Of a stretch of DNA of 64,000 nt, positions 49,307 through 58,166 are shown piece after piece (positions within the stretch are counted from its first letter, which is position 1; each line of letters opens with the position of its first letter). The translations under genes were made by a program, and so were the position numbers. The notes under the pieces were generated by a model that ran no database searches, had not been told where the DNA came from, and saw only the letters and a program-made list of their open reading frames with translations. The DNA comes from JBKECY01 sp047975025. GTDB taxonomy: Bacteria; Bacillota; Clostridia; Lachnospirales; Lachnospiraceae. The stretch is taken from assembly GCA_047975025.1 (NCBI GenBank), contig JBKECY010000006.1, positions 27,445 through 91,444 on the forward strand, given 5' to 3'.

Positions 49307-51325
49307 TTATCGTTCCTTTGTTTTTTCGAAGTTTTGCTCCCTGTCGAACTGAAGCACCTGATCCCCATATACCAGATAGAACATAGAGTCAATATACGTT
49401 CCCCTGACACTGTCTATTGTATAGTAGACATCTGTTCTCGTGTCCTCTTCGCTGATGTTGTATAGGAAATCGTTGCTGAATTCCTGGTCCTTGTAACTAA
49501 ATACTCCATAGTAGTTTTTATTGACCCCCTCGGCAGAATCATACTTCATGAATGTCAGGCCAACTATATTCTGTTCCGGATCCATCAATACCGCTTTGTA
49601 ATTAAATAGTCCTGAGCAGTAGGTCACGTCCTTTAGCACCATTTTGCTGATTTCCCTGACATCCGACGGGTCAGAAATATCAAACATCGAAAGCTTGAGT
49701 CCTATATTCTCTCCTGTCTGAGCATCCACTTCCCAGCCAATTCCCAGCAACAGATCATCCTCGTAAAAGTGCAGGTATTCAGAAAATCCTGTAATCTTCA
49801 ACTCCCCGATAACTTTAGGATGCAAAGGATCGGATAAATCCACTGAGAACAGCGGGTCCACCTGTCTGAAGGTGACAAAGTATCCCGTATCTTCCATAAA
49901 TCTGGCGGACTCAATCGTCTCCCCCTTAGCCAGCCCTGTGATACTTCCTACCGTATTCAAATCCATGTCCAGCACGAACAGATTGTTATAGCTCTCACTG
50001 TCCCAACTCGTTGTTACGATGCGCAGGTAGCCATCGTATTCATCAATGGAGAACGAGTCGTTGAGTACACCCTCTGCATTTCCTACCGCTTCCGGCGATA
50101 TCTTCCCTTTTGTAAGTGAGAAGCGCAAAATCTGGGTTGCCACTGTATCCGAGGTATATTTCGTATTCGCCACGTACATATTGGCATCACTTACATAGAA
50201 GAGCTGTGTTCCGGAGAGAACCGCCTTGGTATCAATGGTCTTCTCGGGTTCTTCGATGGAAAAGCTGCTGATTACCAGATAGCTGGTATCCTGGATATAT
50301 TCCGGCAGGTAGATCGATGTCGTATCAATATAACTTCCGTTGACCCGCGGCGCGAAGGGATGTACCGTATCACTGCCTTCGTCATAGGCAGGATAAAATG
50401 AGGTAAACACATACATGTAATTTCCCATTTTTCTGGAAGAAAGGTAACTTCCCTCCTGCTTTGTTGTCCCCAGCAGTTTTGGCGAGGTCTTGTCCTTAAT
50501 ATCATAGGTATAGACCCGGGTCTCTGTGGTATCCTCTATACGATACGTATCTGCATCCTCCTCTGAGGCAAATTCGCTGCTTACTGTATCCGCGATCACG
50601 ACCAGTCTGTCCGCATCCACATAAATTTCCCGTACTGCATCATTCAGATTTTCCTTAGGAATACTGGTTTCAAGTGACAACGTATCGGCTTTTACAATCT
50701 CGATGGTTCCGGTTGAGCGCAGAATATAGAGGTAGGTTCCATCATTTTTCAAAATGTCCGCCTCGTCTACACCTTCCGTACGCACATTTGTCTCTGCATA
50801 CGATGCCCCGGTACCGGCTGCACTTGAGGCCTCTGTTTGGGAGGCTATGGCGCCCGAGTAAGCTGCATCCGCGCTCATCTCCTCTCGGGTTGTAAAGGTT
50901 CCATCGATTCCATACACAGAATTGTCCCGATTTTTCAAGATAACATCGTACAGTGCCTGAAAGTCACTCGGCGTATAGATCCCCTCCAGCTGTCCCACCG
51001 CGGTTTCACTCTGGTCTGCGGCGGCGGACTGCTCCGCTTCACTGGTTGTCTTCACAGTTTCAACCGGCACACTGTTCTGCTTGATCAGCACTGCTGTCAC
51101 CACTACGAGCAGCACTACGGCGGCAGCACCGACATTTCGAACTGCCTTCCACCGGCTGGCCGGCTTCTTGCCGTCTAATGTTTCGCTTATGTTTTCCGGC
51201 AGCAGGGAAGCCGGAATTAACAGTTTATCTGCTGACTGTTTGATATCCTGCTTGCTATCCTTGTCCTTTTGCTCATCGCTGCTATACAAAAATGTCACAT
51301 TTTTTTTATCCTGCTTCTTACTCAT
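49307..51325 (-). CDS. membrane-anchored beta-propeller domain protein
   Basis: A 672-residue protein with a cytoplasmic N-terminal stretch of about 75 residues, one membrane helix (VGAAAVVLLVVVTAVLI), and a large extracellular beta-propeller related to the secreted WD40-like family. It includes RTEGVDEADILKNDGTYLYI, YVDADRLVVIADTV, GNYMYVFTSFYPAYDEGSD, MEDTGYFVTFRQVDPLFSVD and DLSDPLHPKVIGELKITGFS. The ATG at 51325 follows AAGGAGG and overlaps the sigma factor gene by 8 bp. Sitting behind an ECF sigma factor with one helix, it may be its sensor or anti-sigma partner, but no anti-sigma motif is seen. Confidence 0.85.
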   Translation of the reverse strand: MSKKQDKKNVTFLYSSDEQKDKDSKQDIKQSADKLLIPASLLPENISETLDGKKPASRWKAVRNVGAAAVVLLVVVTAVLIKQNSVPVETVKTTSEAEQSAAADQSETAVGQLEGIYTPSDFQALYDVILKNRDNSVYGIDGTFTTREEMSADAAYSGAIASQTEASSAAGTGASYAETNVRTEGVDEADILKNDGTYLYILRSTGTIEIVKADTLSLETSIPKENLNDAVREIYVDADRLVVIADTVSSEFASEEDADTYRIEDTTETRVYTYDIKDKTSPKLLGTTKQEGSYLSSRKMGNYMYVFTSFYPAYDEGSDTVHPFAPRVNGSYIDTTSIYLPEYIQDTSYLVISSFSIEEPEKTIDTKAVLSGTQLFYVSDANMYVANTKYTSDTVATQILRFSLTKGKISPEAVGNAEGVLNDSFSIDEYDGYLRIVTTSWDSESYNNLFVLDMDLNTVGSITGLAKGETIESARFMEDTGYFVTFRQVDPLFSVDLSDPLHPKVIGELKITGFSEYLHFYEDDLLLGIGWEVDAQTGENIGLKLSMFDISDPSDVREISKMVLKDVTYCSGLFNYKAVLMDPEQNIVGLTFMKYDSAEGVNKNYYGVFSYKDQEFSNDFLYNISEEDTRTDVYYTIDSVRGTYIDSMFYLVYGDQVLQFDREQNFEKTKER

Positions 51326-51863
51326 AGAGAACCTCCTTTCTGCTTTCGCCGCCATCTCTTGCCGGTGTACCGGCACGTCTGGAATTATATTCGGGTAATT
51401 GAAGCCGCATCTTTTCCAATGCCCTGCTTTTTCTGGAACGTACCGTATTCTCGTTCATATGTAGCATCCTGCCGATTTCCTTGCTGCTATAACCCGCGAA
51501 AATATCCATGGAGAGAATCAGCCGTTCTTCTGAAGACAGCTTACTAAAAGCTTCTCTTACATCCATATCTGCTGTGGTATCGCTTTGGTCTGCCGGCAAG
51601 GTGTCCGGTATCTCGACCGCCCCCCTTGCGTATTCCCGGATACGGCGTTTGCACTTATTGGACAAAATTGCAAAAATCCAAGAGCGAAATGATTCTCTGC
51701 TGCGTAACTTGGAGAAAGAGGCGTATGCATCCGCCACCGTATCGCTTACCGCATCCTGCGCATCGTACGTATTACGCAGCGTATATACGGCGAACCGATA
51801 TAAATCCCGGTATACCGCTTCGTATTGTTCCGTAAAAAGCGCCTTTTTTTCATCTCCTGCCAT
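51318..51863 (-). CDS. ECF-type RNA polymerase sigma factor
   Basis: A 181-residue sigma-70 family protein. Region 2 reads YRDLYRFAVYTLRNTYDAQD and SFRSWIFAILSNKCKRRIRE. Region 4 is LSSEERLILSMDIFAGYSSK with EIGRMLHMNENTVRSRKSRA. The ATG at 51863 is chosen for the GGGAGG site; a longer frame is unlikely. It is translationally coupled to the beta-propeller protein. Upstream TGCAACA near 51925 (minus strand) could be an ECF-type -35, pointing to autoregulation, but this is weak. Confidence 0.92.
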   Translation of the reverse strand: MAGDEKKALFTEQYEAVYRDLYRFAVYTLRNTYDAQDAVSDTVADAYASFSKLRSRESFRSWIFAILSNKCKRRIREYARGAVEIPDTLPADQSDTTADMDVREAFSKLSSEERLILSMDIFAGYSSKEIGRMLHMNENTVRSRKSRALEKMRLQLPEYNSRRAGTPARDGGESRKEVLYE

Positions 51864-51954
51864 TGTCCCACCTCCCTGTATTTTATGTACGTATATATAA
51901 GTGTCCATATCCCTCGTTATTGTTGCATCAAATCAAAATTTTTTTCCAGAAACG

Positions 51955-52021
51955 AAAAAATCCCGGAGCACCACAAAAGACGCACGTCAAATCCAATGCT
52001 GTCTCTATTGTGACTCCGGGA
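51955..52021 (-). terminator. terminator of the ddl-murF-aminopeptidase operon
   Basis: On the minus strand TCCCGGAGTCACAA and its partner TTGTGGTGCTCCGGGA pair around a long loop, followed by six T. It lies 17 bp after the aminopeptidase stop. Confidence 0.75.
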
Positions 52022-52037
52022 ATGGCATGGCAGGCTG

Positions 52038-53153
52038 TTACACCAGGTTCTCTGGGTTGAGTCCTTCCAGCTCTTCTACCACAAATCTTCCATCTTTGCG
52101 GATCAGCACATCATCAAAATAGATTTCGCCTCCGCCGTATTCTTCTCTCTGTATCCACACAAGATCCCAATGGATTGCCGAAACATTTCCATTGGAAGTT
52201 TCTTCATAGCAATTACCGGGTGTAAAATGAATCGACCCCTGAATCTTCTCATCGAACAGGATGTCCTTCATTGGTTCCAGGATAAACGGATTCACACCGA
52301 TCGCAAATTCTCCAATATAGCGTGCACCTTCGTCCGTATCGAGTACTTCGTTCAAACGCTTGGTGTCATTCGCCGTTGCCTCGATGATTTTGCCATTTTC
52401 AAACGTAAACGATACATTTTCAAACGTAAATCCCTGATAGAGCGATGGTGTATTATACGTAATCGTTCCGTTAATGGAATCCCGTACCGGTGCGGAGTAG
52501 ACTTCTCCGTCCGGAATATTGCGCAGCCCCGAGCAGGGAACCGCACCGATATCCTTGATTGAAAAACTGATGTCCGTTCCCGGGCCGACCATCCGCACCT
52601 TATCCACGCGATTCATATAGTCTACCAATGGTTTCATGGCTTCATTCATGTGCGAATAATCCAGCGTACACACCTGATAATAAAAATCTTCAAACGCCTG
52701 TGTACTCTTGCCGGAGAGCTGTGCCATTGCTGCATTCGGATAGCGAAGCACGACCCATTTGGTCTTAGGTACACGTATATTATGATGTACCGGAGTCCCA
52801 TAATAGGTATCGTACAGGTTCATCTGTTCTGCTGGTACATCCGAAAGCTCCGAAACATTGTCACTGCCCCGCACCCCGATATAGCAGTCCATCTGCTCCA
52901 TCTCACGAACATCCAGGTCCGCCATGAACTGTATCTGCTCTTTGTCCGCATGCAGCAGTATCTCACGCTGCACCTTCGGATCCGTAAAATGTGCATACGG
53001 GTGTCCGCCGGCTGCATAGATTTCACGTATCAGTGCCTGCGCCAGTGCAGTCGTATCGCTTCCAATGTAATGAACATATACATTTTCACCCGGCTGCACG
53101 TTGCATGAATAGTGTACCAGACCTTTTGCAAGTTTTAAAATTCTTTCATCCAT
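52038..53153 (-). CDS. M29-family aminopeptidase
   Basis: A 371-residue metallopeptidase of the thermophilic aminopeptidase (AmpS/AmpT) family that trims N-terminal residues in the cytoplasm. Family segments are GENVYVHYIGSDTTALAQAL, RNIPDGEVYSAPVRDSINGT, GEFAIGVNPFI, HFTPGNCYEETSNGN and the metal site IHWDLVWI. Cys and Met replace some expected residues, but Glu, His and Asp ligands are visible. It lies 9 bp after the 817-residue unknown gene in the mur operon. Confidence 0.9.
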   Translation of the reverse strand: MDERILKLAKGLVHYSCNVQPGENVYVHYIGSDTTALAQALIREIYAAGGHPYAHFTDPKVQREILLHADKEQIQFMADLDVREMEQMDCYIGVRGSDNVSELSDVPAEQMNLYDTYYGTPVHHNIRVPKTKWVVLRYPNAAMAQLSGKSTQAFEDFYYQVCTLDYSHMNEAMKPLVDYMNRVDKVRMVGPGTDISFSIKDIGAVPCSGLRNIPDGEVYSAPVRDSINGTITYNTPSLYQGFTFENVSFTFENGKIIEATANDTKRLNEVLDTDEGARYIGEFAIGVNPFILEPMKDILFDEKIQGSIHFTPGNCYEETSNGNVSAIHWDLVWIQREEYGGGEIYFDDVLIRKDGRFVVEELEGLNPENLV

Positions 53154-53162
53154 AATTTGGGC

Positions 53163-55616
53163 CTACCTTTCATCTAAAGTCTCAATATAACTGATAAATA
53201 CATTTCCCTGTGAAGAGAAAATCTGATTGCTTTCTTCTCTGGTGTGCAAAGTTGCCTGTGCACTCAGCGGATCGTACCAGATTATACTATTGGAGTTGTA
53301 TCCTATTAAAAGGACGGAACCTTCTGGTGTTTTAGCCAGAACGGCTCTTTGTGTACTTATAAAATACAGAATCTGCTCCAACGTCGAGCCGGTCAGATCC
53401 AATACATCTGCCGTATCGCCCACCGCTTCTTGCAGCTGCTCCATATCCATTGTACCACTTCTGAAGATTTCTGGGATATCCTCCATGCGCAGTTCGATCT
53501 GGGTCTTGACATTTCCCCTCTCCCACACATACTGCTGGCTCTGGTTGAGGACCACTCCGGTTATGCCGTCTGCCAGCGCAATCGCTCCGCTTACATTATC
53601 TACGACTCCTGCCAGACCACCGCGTGCATATACGTAGTAGCTCGTCTGCTGGGATTCTTCCTGCGGCAGTTCCACCTCGTGATTCAGTGTATTGAGCCGA
53701 ATCTTGGAGTAAATGATATCTGCTGAAGTATCAATCTTGCTGCTCTCGAAGGCCAGACGAATTGTCGTGCCCCGCCGGGACGAATAACTGGGGTTGACAG
53801 ATACCGTCTCAGTATCCGAGCTCTTATTATTCATAATTGTGTCCGAAGCCTGATAGACATAGCCCGTCGCATCCTTGACCGAGAGATCCAGCTGCATGAC
53901 ACTGGTACCGATGGTCACACTTGTAATATAGCGTCCCTGTGCCGAATATTCTTTGAGCACTTCCTGTTCCGTATTAATAATACGCAGCAGATCCATGGCG
54001 AATACCCCGCCTCCTGTGGGATCACTTACTACCTCTGTACGTGCCAGTCCATATACGAAGTCTTCGTTCATATAACCGATTGCCTGAATCTGATAGCCAT
54101 CCGGCGCTACGATATTACGGGTCGTGACCGTCTCAAAATCCATCTGGACCAGCACTGTTGCCGTATCATCACTGCCTCCGGTCTTCCACACAGCACTGGC
54201 ATTGGATTTGGAAACCATGAAATTCTCTTTGGGAACCCCTTCTACAACCGTTTCGTAGGTTCCGCTCTCCATATCGATCTGATACAACGTGTCATTACGA
54301 TAGACGAACATCTGCCCGTTCTGATTTGTATAGGTCAGCAGATCCGCATCCAGGTTTAGGAATTCATCCGAAGAAGTGCTGGGGATAAACGCCTGCTCCT
54401 TCAAAGCGTTCTGACTGCTGTAATAATGATAGGCCGCGATACCGACCTGCCCCTCATGGGCACCGCTGTTCATATAGCCGTAGACTATAAAGTCCATATC
54501 CCCGGAGCTGTCCACACGAACTATGTGGATTTTATGATTGGTATTGTCACCCCGGATATCCGTATTCGTAATATCCCGGAAACTAAAAATTCTTGTCATC
54601 CGCTTCATACTGCGGCTATACGTCCAAAGCTCACCTTCCTGCACAAAGGCCAACACCTGTGCCGTTGCATCGGACATATACTGAACCTCCTTGGAGATTA
54701 CGCCCAACTGTACCGCCTCTGACGTAATCACCGGCCCTTCCGGATCGAAGACCTGACGCGCACTGCGTTCAAAATCAAGAAGTGCAATGGCACCATTGAC
54801 ATAGCGCATGCGGTAGAACTCCGTAACGTTATAGAGCTCCTCGTTCCCATCTGCATCTTTTGCCGTAATCTGGTACTCGAGCGAGACACTTCCCGTCGTT
54901 TCGTTAATATCCTTGATAACCGGAACTCCCTGACGGGACATCTGCGGTTCAAGATCCGCCCAGGTCACCATGTCAGAAGAAGAATGTATGTTAATATCCA
55001 GAAAGCTGCTGTTCGACGCTGTGTCATCCGGCTCGAGATACGCGGCCACAGAATCTTCTGATTCTTTGGACAGCGAACTTTTGGCAAACTGCTGCACGAA
55101 CGCCAGATACTGCTGCGTATTGATGTCCGTACGCATAATGACTCTGGTATAATAATATGCGCTGCCAGAAGCATATTCCAGCTTTAGCTGCAGCGAATAT
55201 TCCTGATTCATCAGCATTTCACATTGTATATTAATAGTCGTTCTGTAATAGCCGTCATTCTGGGTGAAATCTTTGATGGTCTTATTCTCAAGCACTTTAC
55301 TGCCATCTGACGTACGAATCTCATACGTCATGCTCTGTATTGTGTTGTCATAGGGCTGTATGCAGATCTCCAGATTCCTGTCTGTATCAAGCGGTGTCAG
55401 TGAATCTCTGGTTCCGTCCACATCCATCTGTGTCGTATACCCGAACATCTGATTGAACGACACTCCCTCGTCTTCTATCATGACCACCGGCAGTGTCGGT
55501 GTACCAAAATCCGAGAGATTTGTTGTACTTTCGTTTTTCATGAGCAGGCTTGTAATAATGATGGCTCCAATGAACACACATAGCAGTATTGCGGCCTTAA
55601 TCAGGATTTTTTTCAT
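53163..55616 (-). CDS. unknown membrane-anchored extracellular protein, 817 residues
   Basis: I do not recognise this protein beyond its layout. One N-terminal membrane helix (ILIKAAILLCVFIGAIIITS) is followed by an 790-residue extracellular part with many short beta motifs, such as VLAFVQEGELWTYSRSMKRM, QVGIAAYHYYSSQNALKEQA and VYRNDTLYQIDMESGTYETV. These look like blades of a beta-propeller. The C-terminus has a helical segment FRSGTMDMEQLQEAVG then VLLIGYNSNSIIWYDP. It overlaps murF by 4 bp (ATGA), so it is coupled to cell-wall synthesis genes and may have an envelope role. Confidence 0.8.
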   Translation of the reverse strand: MKKILIKAAILLCVFIGAIIITSLLMKNESTTNLSDFGTPTLPVVMIEDEGVSFNQMFGYTTQMDVDGTRDSLTPLDTDRNLEICIQPYDNTIQSMTYEIRTSDGSKVLENKTIKDFTQNDGYYRTTINIQCEMLMNQEYSLQLKLEYASGSAYYYTRVIMRTDINTQQYLAFVQQFAKSSLSKESEDSVAAYLEPDDTASNSSFLDINIHSSSDMVTWADLEPQMSRQGVPVIKDINETTGSVSLEYQITAKDADGNEELYNVTEFYRMRYVNGAIALLDFERSARQVFDPEGPVITSEAVQLGVISKEVQYMSDATAQVLAFVQEGELWTYSRSMKRMTRIFSFRDITNTDIRGDNTNHKIHIVRVDSSGDMDFIVYGYMNSGAHEGQVGIAAYHYYSSQNALKEQAFIPSTSSDEFLNLDADLLTYTNQNGQMFVYRNDTLYQIDMESGTYETVVEGVPKENFMVSKSNASAVWKTGGSDDTATVLVQMDFETVTTRNIVAPDGYQIQAIGYMNEDFVYGLARTEVVSDPTGGGVFAMDLLRIINTEQEVLKEYSAQGRYITSVTIGTSVMQLDLSVKDATGYVYQASDTIMNNKSSDTETVSVNPSYSSRRGTTIRLAFESSKIDTSADIIYSKIRLNTLNHEVELPQEESQQTSYYVYARGGLAGVVDNVSGAIALADGITGVVLNQSQQYVWERGNVKTQIELRMEDIPEIFRSGTMDMEQLQEAVGDTADVLDLTGSTLEQILYFISTQRAVLAKTPEGSVLLIGYNSNSIIWYDPLSAQATLHTREESNQIFSSQGNVFISYIETLDER

Positions 55617-57031
55617 AGACCGCCTCCCGATTCCGCCTGCACATTCGAAAGTTCGGCTGTTGTCATCGCCTCAAGCTGTGCGACCAACTGTCCAAAATCC
55701 ATAAAATGTGATGCTTTGATCAGAACCGTATCTCCCGGCTGCAGTATCGCTGCCAGCTCTTGGGATACCTCGGCAAGAGATGCGAAGGAATAGAGCGCCA
55801 TCTTAGTGTTGTGCGTCCGTATCTCTTCGATTAATGCCCGGCTGCGTACGCCGACACCGATACATACATCCAGCGCCAGACCGGCCGCATAGGCACCCAC
55901 TTCTTCGTGAAGCCGGATTTCGTCAGCTCCCAGCTCTCCCATATCGCCCAGCAGCGCTACTTTTCTCCCTGCTGCTTTTGACAGTACTTCCAACGATGCT
56001 TTCATAGAAACCGGATTCGCATTATAGCAGTCATCAATCATTGTAATCGCAGAGGTTTGGATCTGACGGAACCGCCCCGCAAGCGGTACGGCCTGCTCAA
56101 TGCCTGCTTTGATGAATTCGATGGTCAGTCCGTAATGCAGTCCGACCGCTGTGGCCGCCAGCGCATTATAGACCATATGTCGTCCCGGCATGGGAATCAC
56201 TACATCAAACGCCGTATCCTGTGTATGGATTCTGCAGGAGATACTGCTTGCCTGATTCTCGACAATTTCAGTCGCATAAATCGTGTTTTGCGCTCCCATT
56301 CCAAAAAATACGGGAGCCGAGCCCTTGACTTGTGTTACCGCCGCGAGTCTGTTGTCATCTCCATTTAGAAACACAGTCCCGTGCTCCGCCAGATACGCAA
56401 AGATTTCCGTTTTTGCCTTAAACACACCATCCAAATCCTTAAGATTTTCCAGATGGCAAGGTCCGATATTTGTAATGACACAACTGTCCGGCCGGGTGAT
56501 CGCTCCCAGACGGCTCATTTCTCCAAAATCACTGATTCCCATTTCCAATACGGCAATTTCATCTTCTACGCCTAATCGAAAGATCGTAAGCGGGACACCC
56601 AGCTCATTGTTGAAATTCCCCTGTGTCTTTAACGTCTTGAATTTCGTCTGCAGGACACTTGCCACCAATTCTTTGGTGCTTGTCTTTCCCACACTCCCGG
56701 TAATTCCGACGACCGGTATCGCCAGCTGCTCCAGATAAAAAGCAGCAATTTTCTTGATGGCTTCCAGCGAAGAATCCACCAATATATAGGTACCCTCGAA
56801 ACCTTCGAGGGTTCGCTCCGACAATGTAGCAAGTGCTCCCTGCTCCATTACCTGCGCAATATAATCATGTGCATCCACACGTGCCCCCACAATCGGGATA
56901 AAAAGCTCCCCCGGGCCTGTCTTGCGGCTGTCAGTAGAGATCCCCCCAATTTCCTGACCACACAGCCGGCTGTCGCCAATATAGGTCCCCCCACAGACCT
57001 TTGCTATATTCTCTAATGTAAGATTCTTCAT
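55613..57031 (-). CDS. murF: UDP-MurNAc-tripeptide--D-Ala-D-Ala ligase
   Basis: A 472-residue cytoplasmic ligase that completes the peptidoglycan precursor. N-terminal GISTDSRKTGPGELFIPIVG, ATP loop VVGITGSVGKTSTKELVASV, GNFNNELGVPLTIFRL, IDDCYNANPVSMKASLEVL and LLGDMGELGADEIRLHEEVG are diagnostic. The start at 57031 (MKNLTLENIA) is preferred over one ten codons upstream because GGGGAGAG precedes it. It follows ddl by 33 bp. Confidence 0.96.
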   Translation of the reverse strand: MKNLTLENIAKVCGGTYIGDSRLCGQEIGGISTDSRKTGPGELFIPIVGARVDAHDYIAQVMEQGALATLSERTLEGFEGTYILVDSSLEAIKKIAAFYLEQLAIPVVGITGSVGKTSTKELVASVLQTKFKTLKTQGNFNNELGVPLTIFRLGVEDEIAVLEMGISDFGEMSRLGAITRPDSCVITNIGPCHLENLKDLDGVFKAKTEIFAYLAEHGTVFLNGDDNRLAAVTQVKGSAPVFFGMGAQNTIYATEIVENQASSISCRIHTQDTAFDVVIPMPGRHMVYNALAATAVGLHYGLTIEFIKAGIEQAVPLAGRFRQIQTSAITMIDDCYNANPVSMKASLEVLSKAAGRKVALLGDMGELGADEIRLHEEVGAYAAGLALDVCIGVGVRSRALIEEIRTHNTKMALYSFASLAEVSQELAAILQPGDTVLIKASHFMDFGQLVAQLEAMTTAELSNVQAESGGGL

Positions 57032-57064
57032 GCTTCTCTCCCCTACGAATCTGTTCGTCACTAT

Positions 57065-58099
57065 TTATTTGTATTTCTTCATGGATACTTCAATGAGAAG
57101 TTCACACAACTGCGGATACGCTATCCCCAGAACCTGTGCTTCCTGCGGAAGCAGGCTGGTCGGTGTCATACCCGGCAATGTATTCGCCTCCAGACAGTAC
57201 ATATGTCCTTCACTGTCCAGCATGAAATCAAGTCTGGCATACCCTTCAAGTGCCAGTGCTTTGAATCCCTGCAATGCGTGCTCCTGCATCTGCGATGTCT
57301 GTGCCTCGTTCAGAAGCGCTGGACAAGTTTCAATCGCCGCTCCTGCTTTATACTTATTCGTGTAATCGTAGAACCCTTCCTTTACCTCGACTTCAATGAT
57401 CGGATAGGCTGTGTCTTCCACGATTCCTACGGAAAACTCTCGTCCGCTGATATAGGTTTCTACAATAATTTCATCCTCATACGCAAAGGCATTGGTCAAG
57501 GCTTCCTCATAGGCTGTCTGCGTATCCACAATGTAGACACCTACACTGGAACCTCCGCAGCATGGCTTGACTACCAGCGGAAATGACATACCATATACGG
57601 CCGGTGAAGTACTGTAAGCTCCCTGTACCAGACGCACCCCCTTGGGCGTCGGCACACCTGCCGCCTCCAAAATCGTCTTGGTAATACTTTTATCCATGGC
57701 CATGGCACTTCCCAGATGACCGCTGCCTGTGTAACGTATCCCCATCAAATCAAAGGTTGCCTGAATCTTGCCATTTTCTCCGTCTTCACCATGCAGTGCC
57801 AGAAATACAATATCCGCTTCTTTGCATATCTCCAGGACATGCTCCCCAAAGAACCCGGCTCTGCTCTGCTTTAGCTCTTCCACCTGTGAATCAAAGGCGG
57901 CAATATACTGAACGGCTTTGTCCAAATCATAGGATGTGCTGAATCCATTCTGCAGATCCTGTTCACTGACCGGCAAGAACACATCGATCAGCAGCGCCTG
58001 ATGTCCCTTCTCTCTTAAGGCAGCACAGACCCCCTTGCCGGATACAATCGAAATCGAGCGCTCCGTACTAATTCCGCCTGCCAATACAACGACTTTCAT
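57065..58099 (-). CDS. ddl: D-alanine--D-alanine ligase
   Basis: A 344-residue ATP-grasp enzyme that makes the D-Ala-D-Ala dipeptide. It has VVVLAGGISTERSISIVSGK, FLALHGEDGENGKIQATFDL, PLVVKPCCGGSSVGVYIV, ETYISGREFSVGIV, GYARLDFMLDSEGHMYCLEA and NTLPGMTPTSLLP. The usual catalytic Ser/Tyr region is conserved in outline. Its leader can fold into two exclusive hairpins (58104-58150), one of which would hide the AAGGAGG site. Confidence 0.95.
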   Translation of the reverse strand: MKVVVLAGGISTERSISIVSGKGVCAALREKGHQALLIDVFLPVSEQDLQNGFSTSYDLDKAVQYIAAFDSQVEELKQSRAGFFGEHVLEICKEADIVFLALHGEDGENGKIQATFDLMGIRYTGSGHLGSAMAMDKSITKTILEAAGVPTPKGVRLVQGAYSTSPAVYGMSFPLVVKPCCGGSSVGVYIVDTQTAYEEALTNAFAYEDEIIVETYISGREFSVGIVEDTAYPIIEVEVKEGFYDYTNKYKAGAAIETCPALLNEAQTSQMQEHALQGFKALALEGYARLDFMLDSEGHMYCLEANTLPGMTPTSLLPQEAQVLGIAYPQLCELLIEVSMKKYK

Positions 58100-58103
58100 A
58101 ATG

Positions 58104-58150
58104 CCTCCTTAGGATATCTAAGGAATGGCGCAGTCCGCGACATTCCTTAA
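58104..58150 (-). promoter_or_regulatory. ddl leader with alternative hairpins around the ribosome binding site
   Basis: On the minus strand AAGGAATG (58127-58120 side) can pair with the upstream arm at 58141-58148. The same region, in CCTTAGATATCCTAAGG, can instead fold onto the AAGGAGG site (58110-58104). The two stems exclude each other. Whether this is regulatory is unknown. Confidence 0.45.
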
Positions 58151-58166
58151 CTTCATTTCATACGTT

